Positions 36,089 through 43,700 of a stretch of DNA of 64,000 bases are shown piece by piece (the first letter of the stretch is position 1; each line of letters opens with the position of its first letter). Made by a program: the position numbers and the translations under genes. A model generated the notes under the pieces. It worked only from the letters and a program-made list of their open reading frames with translations, ran no database searches and was not told the DNA's origin. Source of the stretch: Cytophagales bacterium (GTDB lineage: Bacteria > Bacteroidota > Bacteroidia > Cytophagales > Thermoflexibacteraceae); the NCBI GenBank assembly GCA_013299115.1, contig JAAFKA010000019.1, positions 1-64,000 of the forward strand. The letters run 5' to 3'.

Positions 36089-36498
36089 TGAAAATAGTAT
36101 TAGACACCAATGCTTTTTTGGTTGCTATTCCTCCAAAATCGCAGTATAGACCTATTTTTAATGCTTTATTGCAAAAAAAGTTTAGGCTGGTTTGTAGCAA
36201 CGATATTTTGTTAGAATATGAGGAAATCTTAAAACAAAAAGCAAATCCAATCGTAGTGGCAAATGTCTTAGAACTATTGAGTGCTATGTCGAATATTGAA
36301 AAAGTTGAAGTTTATTTTCATTGGAATTTGATAGAAATAGACCCTGACGATAATAAATTTGTGGACTGTGCTATTGCTGCCAACGCCGACTATATTGTTA
36401 CGAATGACAAGCATTTTAATACGCTGAAAACTATTGATTTCCCTTTTGTTAGGGTTATTAGCATTGCAGAGTTTAAGGAAATTATAGAAAATGTTTAG
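36088..36498 (+). CDS. PIN-domain toxin (pair 2)
   Basis: A 136-residue PIN ribonuclease with MKIVLDTNAFLVAIP, ILLEYEEIL and DNKFVDCAIAANADYIVTNDKHF carrying the acidic site. The frame is open 14 codons upstream inside the antitoxin, but the ATG at 36088 overlaps the antitoxin stop and aligns with pair 1. The last 87 bases before the final codons equal those of the pair 1 toxin base for base. A palindrome and repeat R4 follow directly. Confidence 0.88.
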   Translation: MKIVLDTNAFLVAIPPKSQYRPIFNALLQKKFRLVCSNDILLEYEEILKQKANPIVVANVLELLSAMSNIEKVEVYFHWNLIEIDPDDNKFVDCAIAANADYIVTNDKHFNTLKTIDFPFVRVISIAEFKEIIENV

Positions 36499-36503
36499 AA
36501 AAT

Positions 36504-36539
36504 AACCTCGGCAGTGGCTTTTTAGCCCTGCCGATGGTT
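36504..36539. repeat. TTGGCAG-type palindrome before R4 (variant)
   Basis: AACCTCGGCAGTGGC and GCCCTGCCGATGGTT. The arms carry paired changes relative to the other copies, so the hairpin is kept. Confidence 0.7.
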
Positions 36540-36551
36540 TTGTTATACTTT

Positions 36552-36660
36552 TACACCAAACTCCCCAGCCACCTTTCCACTTCTCTCAATTCCGTACCTT
36601 TTCGCTGGGCAATTAGCTTCGAGTTGGTCTTTGGCTAACTTGCTGATACCGAAATACTTA
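36552..36660. repeat. metH 3'-end direct repeat R4
   Basis: From TACACCAAACTCCCCAGCC to GATACCGAAATACTTA, matching the last 35 codons of metH over the full length. It carries the CAATTAGCT variant of R1 and R3. The HEPN stop codon at 36667 lies seven bases beyond. Confidence 0.88.
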
Positions 36661-36666
36661 TAATAC

Positions 36667-37056
36667 TTACTTCAAAAGCCCCTCAATACAATGCACAAAT
36701 TCTGTTGTAGGCTGCATAAGTGCCTCTACTTGGTTTTTGTCCCAATTCAATAAATCACTATAATCTCCTTTTTGTCTTTTATCGAACAATTCAGAAAATA
36801 ACATTCCCATTTCGAGAGAAATTTTACCTGTTTTTACAAAATGTTGATTAAAAAGAATTTTTATGCCATTATGTGTCTGTGTTTGGTATTCGTGACTGAT
36901 AAGCAATGCACCCACAGCATAAAAGCAAGCATAATACAAACGATTAACTGCGGTATTCCAAAATCCATTTTCATTCAATAATTTTGCCTCCTGCAAAGTT
37001 TCAATAGCCCTTGCCATTCTATATCGCACTAAGGCTTCTCTGTCTTCCTTGTTCAT
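36667..37056 (-). CDS. HEPN-domain toxin (HEPN/MNT pair 2)
   Basis: A 129-residue HEPN protein with NTAVNRLYYACFYAVGALL and KRQKGDYSDLL, the same two blocks as in the 34873 gene, but too diverged to be a recent copy. In this module the MNT gene (37081-37431) is upstream, 24 bp away. The start ATG is at 37056. The gene abuts R4 at its 3' end. Confidence 0.85.
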   Translation of the reverse strand: MNKEDREALVRYRMARAIETLQEAKLLNENGFWNTAVNRLYYACFYAVGALLISHEYQTQTHNGIKILFNQHFVKTGKISLEMGMLFSELFDKRQKGDYSDLLNWDKNQVEALMQPTTEFVHCIEGLLK

Positions 37057-37080
37057 AGAATATTATTCATAAAGTAATGT

Positions 37081-37431
37081 TCATAAAATAATACCTTCTT
37101 TTTTAATATTTTGGTAATAGGGCGTGATTTTATAGGTATTTTCCCACGCTGTTTTTGAAAATACTTGTAAACTAAGCACTTCGTTGAGTTCTAATTCGAG
37201 CATAAAAAATGGCAAACGAAATTGTTTTTCTATTTCGGAGGTTATGATATTTTGTTCAGATAATACCAAAAAATCCCAGTCTGAATATTTTTTAGCGGTG
37301 TTTCTTGCCCTCGAACCATACAAAATAATTTCTGCTGAGGGTTCTACTTCCTTAATTTTTTGTTTTAAGGTTTGTAGCCACGCAATAGCTAAGATTTTTT
37401 TGGTTTTTTTATGGTTTTTGAGGTTTTGCAT
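37081..37431 (-). CDS. MNT nucleotidyltransferase antitoxin (HEPN/MNT pair 2)
   Basis: A 116-residue nucleotidyltransferase with EIILYGSRARNTAKKYSDWD, giving the G-S-x-x-R and D-x-D site (SDWDFLVL). I use the ATG at 37431; the frame is open 11 codons upstream, but that part is hydrophobic and unlike the family. A TATCTTTG box (37435-37442, minus strand) lies just three bases before this ATG. First gene of the module with the HEPN gene at 36667-37056. Confidence 0.82.
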   Translation of the reverse strand: MQNLKNHKKTKKILAIAWLQTLKQKIKEVEPSAEIILYGSRARNTAKKYSDWDFLVLSEQNIITSEIEKQFRLPFFMLELELNEVLSLQVFSKTAWENTYKITPYYQNIKKEGIIL

Positions 37432-37467
37432 AGCCAAAGATAAAGAAATAATTACAATTAACAAAAC

Positions 37468-37505
37468 AAACTATTGGCAGGGTTTGCAACCACTGCCAAA
37501 GTTTT
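37468..37505. repeat. TTGGCAGGG palindrome before R5
   Basis: AAACTATTGGCAGGG and CCACTGCCAAAGTTTT around a short loop, ten bases before R5. Confidence 0.75.
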
Positions 37506-37514
37506 ATAAAAATT

Positions 37515-37614
37515 CCCTACACCAAACTCCCCAGCCACCTTTCCACTTCCCTCAATTCCATTTTTGTAGTATAGACTTCATTCTGTGTCTAACTTACTGA
37601 TAATGAAATACTTA
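37515..37614. repeat. metH 3'-end direct repeat R5
   Basis: Starts CCCTACACCAAACTCCCCAG and ends CTGATAATGAAATACTTAC. The outer thirds match metH; the middle has diverged. The TTA at its end is the stop codon of the minus-strand PIN gene. Confidence 0.82.
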
Positions 37615-38034
37615 CAAATCAGCAAATAACTTATCAAAAAGTATCACATTTTCAAAACCTTTTGCTATCAAACCATCGTGTAATTTTACATCTCTTGTTA
37701 CTAAGGTCATATCAAGTTCCATACTTAGTGCTATATATGGCGTGTCTTTTTCGTCTATATCAGCACACAAAGCTAAGGCTTTTTCAAAATTTTCTACTGA
37801 AATTATCAAATCTGGAACAACTGTAAGCAAAGAAAATAAATCTAAGAGTTTAGATTTGAATGTTGCATTATCAGTTTTATGCTTTTTTAAGATTACTTGC
37901 CTATATTTTTCTAATTCTTGCAAGGCATAATCGGGCAAATAAAAGTGATGCAAAGAAAATAGTTTAAAATAAACTTCTTTGCCACTAATCAAGGCACTAA
38001 AAATAATATTGGCATCAATAACATAGTTTTTCAT
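37612..38034 (-). CDS. PIN-domain toxin (pair 3)
   Basis: A 140-residue PIN ribonuclease of a different branch from pairs 1 and 2: MKNYVIDANIIFSALISGKE at the start, EKYRQVILKK, ADIDEKDTPYIALSMELDMTLVTRDVKLHD carrying the later acidic residues. A GTG codon lies in frame one codon before; I take the ATG at 38034, three bases after the antitoxin stop. Its stop codon is built from the outer end of repeat R5, which suggests the gene was joined to the repeat when the cassette was inserted. Confidence 0.85.
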   Translation of the reverse strand: MKNYVIDANIIFSALISGKEVYFKLFSLHHFYLPDYALQELEKYRQVILKKHKTDNATFKSKLLDLFSLLTVVPDLIISVENFEKALALCADIDEKDTPYIALSMELDMTLVTRDVKLHDGLIAKGFENVILFDKLFADL

Positions 38035-38037
38035 CAC

Positions 38038-38268
38038 TTACAGTCGGTTTTTATAAAAATTTTGCTTGTAAGTTGTCCAAACTTCACTACGGACTTGTTC
38101 CATATCTGCCAAATCTTCTTGCTGTGTTTCCATCTCTGCAATAAAACTGGCTGCCAATAGTTTAATTTGTTGTTGAGCCAAAAAATCATTGAGCTGCTGC
38201 TGCAAAGTCTGCCAACCTATTTGATGCAGCAAACTGTCGGTTATTTCTACTTGAAGGGTTGCTATCAT
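38038..38268 (-). CDS. Putative antitoxin partner of PIN toxin (pair 3)
   Basis: A 76-residue helical protein, MIATLQVEITDSLLHQIGWQ, rich in Q, L and E. Its stop is immediately before the PIN start, the antitoxin-first order. A TAACTTTG box on the minus strand (38286-38293) lies 18 bases upstream. The family is not recognised by name; the role is inferred from position. Confidence 0.7.
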   Translation of the reverse strand: MIATLQVEITDSLLHQIGWQTLQQQLNDFLAQQQIKLLAASFIAEMETQQEDLADMEQVRSEVWTTYKQNFYKNRL

Positions 38269-38416
38269 TGTAATTTGTGTTTTAACAAAGTTACAAAAAT
38301 AGTTTTTAAAAAACTATTGCTTATTTGGATTTGAGTAAACTAATAACTTATTCGCCTTTTTGTTGCTTATAAACCTGCAATAATTCTTCTAAATGCTGGA
38401 TTTTGTCTTGCAATAA

Positions 38417-38758
38417 TTATTGGTTTTCTCGTTTGAGGAAGGTGAGTTCTTGGTCTTTTAACTCTATGGTGTGCAAACTTTCTTTGTCTGAATAATTGTA
38501 GGAATTTCCAATAACAAAACCAATTTGTCCGTTTCCGTTATTGCTATGAATAGCACAAGTTTCGGGTAAAAATTCTTGCACAGGAATTTGTAATAGTTTT
38601 GCAAAATTTACAATTTGTTCAATTTCGGCAGAAGTTTCGTTTACCTCTAAACGAGAATAGGCAGACTGCGACAAACCTAAGATTTTTGCCATCTCAGTTT
38701 GGTTTATTTTTCGTTCTTCTCTTGCCGAAAAAAGCCTATTGCCTACTTTTAGTTTCAT
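38417..38758 (-). CDS. XRE-family transcriptional regulator with premature stop
   Basis: A 113-residue protein with an N-terminal HTH of the Cro/C1 type (INQTEMAKILGLSQSAYSRLE, about 20-40), a linker, and a C-terminal coiled coil (IELKDQELTFLKRENQ). The TAA at 38417-38419 interrupts the frame: reading on without shift gives LLQDKIQHLEELLQVYKQQ and a second stop at 38348. A homologous tail remnant at 35276 shows that this sequence belonged to the family. So the gene is truncated by one nonsense codon, losing about 22 residues of coiled coil. I take the ATG at 38758; an upstream GTG at 38785 is possible. ACCCGAATTT and AAATTCGGGT (38759 and 38818) form a spaced inverted repeat that could be its operator. 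Confidence 0.8.
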   Translation of the reverse strand: MKLKVGNRLFSAREERKINQTEMAKILGLSQSAYSRLEVNETSAEIEQIVNFAKLLQIPVQEFLPETCAIHSNNGNGQIGFVIGNSYNYSDKESLHTIELKDQELTFLKRENQ

Positions 38759-38993
38759 ACCCGAATTTTGGTTAGAGTTACCCACTTATTTTCTTGATTT
38801 TGTGTAAAAATACTTAGAAATTCGGGTAAACAAAAATATTTAGAAATGTTTTTGTTTGCGGAAGCCAAAACGCAGGAAATAGGAGGCTATATTCCAAATT
38901 CTAAGGTATTTCTATACAACGGACATTTCCACAGAAACTTTACTATCTTGTGGAGTTTAAAAAATAAAACCAACATTTTTAAACATCAAAAAT

Positions 38994-39917
38994 ATGAAAA
39001 ATTTACTCATTATACTTTTCTGTTGTCTCTCTTTACAAGTCTGGGGACAAGATAAGGAGGCGGAAACTTATTACAAAAATGGACTTGAAAAGTATAATTT
39101 AAAGAAATACCAAGAAGCTATTTTAGATTTTGATAAGGTTATTTCTTTATCCCCTAATGATGTAAATGCGTATTGGCAGCGAGGACTATCGAAATTTTAT
39201 CTAAAACAACCAGATGTTGCTATTTTAGATTTTGACAGGGTAATTCAATTATCACCTAATTTCGCAGAAGGTTATTATATGCGAGGAAGAGCAAGATATG
39301 CTAAATCACCGTATAAAAGCTTAGAAATTATGCCCGATTATGATAAAGCTATTGAATTAAAACCAACTATTGCAGAATTTTATTTACACAGAGCTATTGC
39401 TAATAATTCTTTTATGTCTGTTGAATTATACGCAGAGAGTATGAGCAAAGCCACAACAAATTTAATAAATATAGGAAAATCAAAAGAGCAACAAAAACAA
39501 TACGATATAAATAAGGAGGAGGGTAGTTGGAAATATGCTAAATTGATTATTGCAGATTTAGATAAATTTTTGACCTTAATTCCAACTCCAAAAGATAATA
39601 GGGCTTATTATTATAGAGGAATTAGCAAAAAGGTATTAGAAAAATACCAAGAGGCTATTTTAGATTTTGACAAGGCTATTCAATTAGCCCCCAAAGATGA
39701 AAAATCTTATGAAGAAAGAGCAGAAACAAATTTTGCATTAGGTAAATACAAAGAAGCTATTGCAGACTTTGACAAAGCTATTGAATTAGACCCTGAATAT
39801 GCTGGGGCTTATCGCCAACGAGCAAAAGCCAAAGAAAAACTTGGTTTGAAAGCAGAATCTGCCGCAGATGAGGCAAAGGCAGATGAAATTTATAAAAAGA
39901 ACAAAGATAAAAAATAG
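38994..39917 (+). CDS. Exported TPR-repeat protein
   Basis: A 307-residue periplasmic protein: signal peptide MKNLLIILFCCLSLQVWGQ, then six or so TPR units with the usual W/Y-G/A-A spacing (NGLEKYNLKKYQEAILDFDK, RGISKKVLEKYQEAILDFDK, FALGKYKEAIADFDKAIELD). TPR arrays bind other proteins; no partner is indicated. The C-terminus is Lys-rich (KKNKDKK). The repeats at 214-235 and 26-47 of the protein are close copies (KKYQEAILDFDK / EKYQEAILDFDK). It is followed 14 bases later by a REP hairpin that may stop transcription. Confidence 0.85.
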   Translation: MKNLLIILFCCLSLQVWGQDKEAETYYKNGLEKYNLKKYQEAILDFDKVISLSPNDVNAYWQRGLSKFYLKQPDVAILDFDRVIQLSPNFAEGYYMRGRARYAKSPYKSLEIMPDYDKAIELKPTIAEFYLHRAIANNSFMSVELYAESMSKATTNLINIGKSKEQQKQYDINKEEGSWKYAKLIIADLDKFLTLIPTPKDNRAYYYRGISKKVLEKYQEAILDFDKAIQLAPKDEKSYEERAETNFALGKYKEAIADFDKAIELDPEYAGAYRQRAKAKEKLGLKAESAADEAKADEIYKKNKDKK

Positions 39918-39931
39918 GTATTTTTACTTAC

Positions 39932-39968
39932 TTACCTATCGGGTGGCTTCGAGCCACCCGATAGGTAA
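39932..39968. repeat. REP hairpin left of the RAYT gene
   Basis: TTACCTATCGGGTGGC and GCCACCCGATAGGTAA around TTCGA. The partner hairpin on the other side of the gene is at 40583-40629. Confidence 0.9.
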
Positions 39969-39971
39969 ACG

Positions 39972-40541
39972 TCATACCAATATTTGTTGTATCTCCTCAT
40001 TTGCTATCACATGATATGACTGTTTATAAAACTCCTCTGCATTTTGTGGCAAATCTAATAATTGAATTGCTAAGGTTTTATTACACAAAGTTCCATTTCT
40101 TTGGTTTATATAATCTTTAAAAGATGAAAATTCCCAGTCTTCCATTTTCTGAACTAATTTTGCAGCCATTGGATTTTGGTGAATATATTGAAAACAAATA
40201 AAAGGATAATTTGCATCTCCATTTTCTAAATTTTTGGCTTTACTTCTTTGTTGAAACAGTGAACCCGTCCTATTTTCTTGTTTATTTATTGCTTGTGTAT
40301 ATGACCGCAAAATAATTGCAATTCCTTGATTTATAGCTTGTTCAGTCATAGTTGCGGGTGTTTCTATCAAAAAATGAAAATGATTAGGCAACAAACAATA
40401 AGCTAATAACTGGCAATTAGGTAATAAATGTTCTCTTATTTTTCTCAAAAAGAACAAATAATTTTCTCGTGTAAAAAACACTTTTTGACTGTTATTTCCT
40501 CTGTTATAAATGTGATACAATTTCTGAGGTTCAAATTGCAT
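39972..40541 (-). CDS. REP-associated tyrosine transposase (RAYT, Y1/HUH)
   Basis: A 189-residue single-stranded-DNA transposase of the IS200/IS605-related Y1 superfamily. Marks: YHIYNRGNNSQKVFFTRENY at the start, the HUH metal pair in LLPNHFHFLIE, and the presumed nucleophile tyrosine in RSYTQAINKQ, followed by GSLFQQRSKAK and FICFQYIHQNPMAAKLV. RAYTs are thought to recognise and spread REP hairpins. This one is bracketed by two hairpins with the same core, and a third copy of the core lies at 51698. It is intact and may still be active. Confidence 0.92.
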   Translation of the reverse strand: MQFEPQKLYHIYNRGNNSQKVFFTRENYLFFLRKIREHLLPNCQLLAYCLLPNHFHFLIETPATMTEQAINQGIAIILRSYTQAINKQENRTGSLFQQRSKAKNLENGDANYPFICFQYIHQNPMAAKLVQKMEDWEFSSFKDYINQRNGTLCNKTLAIQLLDLPQNAEEFYKQSYHVIANEEIQQILV

Positions 40542-40582
40542 AAGTTTGTTGTTTTATATTTTGAAAGATATTTTAGCTATTG

Positions 40583-40629
40583 TTTTTTTACCTATCGGGT
40601 GGCTTTGAGCCACCCGATAGGTAAAAAAA
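40583..40629. repeat. REP hairpin right of the RAYT gene
   Basis: A 21-bp perfect stem TTTTTTTACCTATCGGGTGG.. closing on TTTGA, ended by a run of seven A. With T runs on both strands it could also terminate metH transcription. Confidence 0.9.
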
Positions 40630-40637
40630 CGGTAAAA

Positions 40638-40748
40638 ACCTACACCAAACTCCCCAGCCACCTTTCCACTTCCCTCAATTCCATACCTTTCCGTTGGGCA
40701 TAATCTTCGAGTTGGTCTTTGGCTAACTTGCTGATACCGAAATACTTA
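40638..40748. repeat. metH 3' end: parent copy of the island repeats (R6)
   Basis: Codes for the final residues [12 protein letters not shown]...ERWLGSLV and the TAG. The reverse complement of this block is what R1-R5 repeat. This is the only copy in a working metH frame. Confidence 0.85.
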
Positions 40749-43700
40749 CTTTCAGGGTGCGAAAAATACCAACCTGAAACCGAAGCCGCAGGATACATTG
40801 CCAAACTTTCTGTGAGTTCAATACCAATTTTGGCAGTTACGTCAAGCATTTCAAATAATTTCCACTTTTCTGTATGGTCAGGACAAGCTGGATAACCAGG
40901 GGCAGGACGAATTCCCTCGTATTTTTCGGCAATTAACAAGTCATTTTCCAAGTTCTCGGCAGGTGCATAACCCCAAAACTCCTTGCGTACTCTTTCGTGC
41001 ATCCGTTCTGCAAATGCCTCCGCAAATCTATCGGCTAAGGCTTGCAACATAATTGCATTATAATCGTCAAGGTCAGCTTTCAATTTATCGACAACAGGCT
41101 GCATTCCTAAACCCGAAGTAACCGCAAAACCTCCAATATAATCAGCTTTTCCGCTTGATTTTGGTGCTACGAAATCCGCTAAACAGAAATTAGGCAAGTT
41201 TTTAGCTTTTTGGTTTTGTTGGCGAAGATGACATAATTTTTTCCAAACCGTTGTGCGTGTTTCGTCTGTATAAACCTCGATGTCATCACCCACAGAGTTT
41301 GCAGGATAAAAACCAATTACGCCACTTGCTTTTAACAATTTTTCATTCAAAATACGGTTAAGCATTTTCTTTGCATCTGCAAATAAATCTGTTGCTTGTT
41401 TGCCCACAACTTCATCTTCCAAAATTGCAGGAAACTTGCCCGCCAATTCCCAAGTCTGAAAAAACGGTGTCCAGTCAATATATTTTGCTAATTCCACCAA
41501 ATCATATTCCACAAAATATTGATTACCAACAACTTTTGGTTTTCTCATTTCCGAAGTTTCCCAATTTATTTGTACCGAATTTTGTCTTGCTTCTGCTAAG
41601 GAAATCAGTTTTTTATCTGCTTGACGACTTGCGTGGTCAATTCGCAAAGTTTCGTATTCTTGGCTTATGGCTGCTGCAAATTCGTCTTTTTTATCAGGCG
41701 TAAGCAAACTTTGTGCAACAGGCACAGCACGACTTGCATCTAAAACGTGAATTACAGGCGTATCTATTTTTGGCGAAATTTTAACCGCAGTGTGAATACG
41801 TGAAGTTGTTGCACCACCAATTAACAAAGGAATGTTGATATTTTGGCGTTTCATTTCACTTGCCACATACACCATTTCGTCCAAAGAAGGCGTAATCAAG
41901 CCACTCAAACCAATAATATCTACCTTGTGCTTTTTGGCTTCTGCTAATATTTTTTCGCAACTCACCATTACGCCTAAATCTATTACTTCAAAATTATTGC
42001 AAGCCAAAACCACACCTACAATATTTTTTCCAATGTCGTGAACATCTCCTTTTACGGTTGCCATTAAAATTTTACCTCCCCCACTAAGCCCCCCACCCCC
42101 CGAAGGGGGAGTTTTTGACGTATTAACGTCAGTTCCCCCTTCGGGGGTTAGGGGGCTTGGCATTTGGCTTTTTTTCTTCTCAGCCTCTATGTACGGAAGG
42201 AGGTAAGCCACAGCCTTTTTCATCACCCTTGCAGATTTTACAACTTGGGGCAAAAACATTTTTCCTGCACCAAATAAATCACCCACCACATTCATTCCGT
42301 CCATTAATGGACCTTCAATCACTTGCAAAGGTCTTTCAAAATTCTGACGGGCTTCCTCAGTATCTACATCTACAAAAGCATCAAAACCGTGAACTAAGGC
42401 GTGGGCAAGACGTTGATTGATTGGCAAATTTCGCCAAGCTAACAAATCACTATCATCAATTTTTTTGCCACCACCTTTATATTTTTCGGCAAGTGTTACT
42501 AATCTTTCCGTTGCGTCATCTCTGCGATTTAACAAAACATCTTCTACGTGTTCAAGCAAATCTGCGGGAATTTCGCTATACACTTCTATCATACCTGCAT
42601 TGACAATGCCCATTGTCAAACCTGCTTTTATGGCGTGATACAAAAATGCGGAGTGCATTGCCTCACGCACTCTATTATTTCCTCTAAATGAGAATGAAAT
42701 ATTACTCACACCACCCGAAACCTTTGCGTATGGCAAATTTTGACGTATCCAACGAGTTGCATTAATAAAATCTACTGCATAATTATTATGTTCCTCAATA
42801 CCTGTGGCAACAGTCAAAATATTAGGGTCAAAAATGATGTCTTGCGGAGGAAAACCAACTTTATGAACCAAAATATCATAGCAACGCTGACAAATTGCAA
42901 TTTTTTTCTCAAAAGTATCAGCCTGTCCTTCTTCGTTAAATGCCATTACAATAACCGCAGCACCATATTGACGAACTAAATTTGCTTGCTCTATAAATTT
43001 TGCCTCTCCTTCTTTCAAAGAAATTGAATTGACAATTCCCTTGCCTTGCAAACATTTTAAACCTGCCTCAATAACAGACCATTTTGAACTGTCTATCATA
43101 AAAGGCACTTTTGCAATATCGGGTTCTGCTGCAATTAAGTTCACAAATTTTGTCATACAAGCCTCACTATCCAACATTCCCTCGTCAAAATTGATGTCAA
43201 TAACTTGTGCCCCATTCTCAACTTGTTGGCGTGCAACTGCTACGGCTTCTGTAAATTTTTCTTCTTTAATCAACTTCGCAAAAGCTGCTGAACCTGTTAC
43301 GTTTGTTCTTTCACCCACATTGACAAACAAAGTTTCTTCTGCAATAATGAAAGGTTCTAAACCTGATAAATTCATAACAGGTTGTAAATCAGGTATTTGT
43401 CTTGGTGGGTGTTTTTCTATGGCTTCTGCAATAGCACGAATATGGTCTGGCGTTGTTCCACAGCAACCACCCAAAACATTAACTAAACCATCTTTTGCAA
43501 AAGGCTCAACCAATTTTGACATCATGGCTGGCGTTTCGTCATATTGCCCAAATTCGTTTGGCAAACCTGCATTTGGATACGCAGAAACAAAAACATTAGC
43601 AACTCTCGATAATTCTTGTATGTAAGGTCGCAATAAGTCCGCACCTAAGGCACAATTTAAGCCAACACTCAACAAATTTGCGTGAGAAACAGAATTCCAA

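Noticed and set aside
32824-40639. Classical integron
   Set aside because: No integrase gene and no attC-type imperfect palindromes. Several cassettes carry their own promoters, and the genes lie in both orientations. The repeats derive from the metH end.
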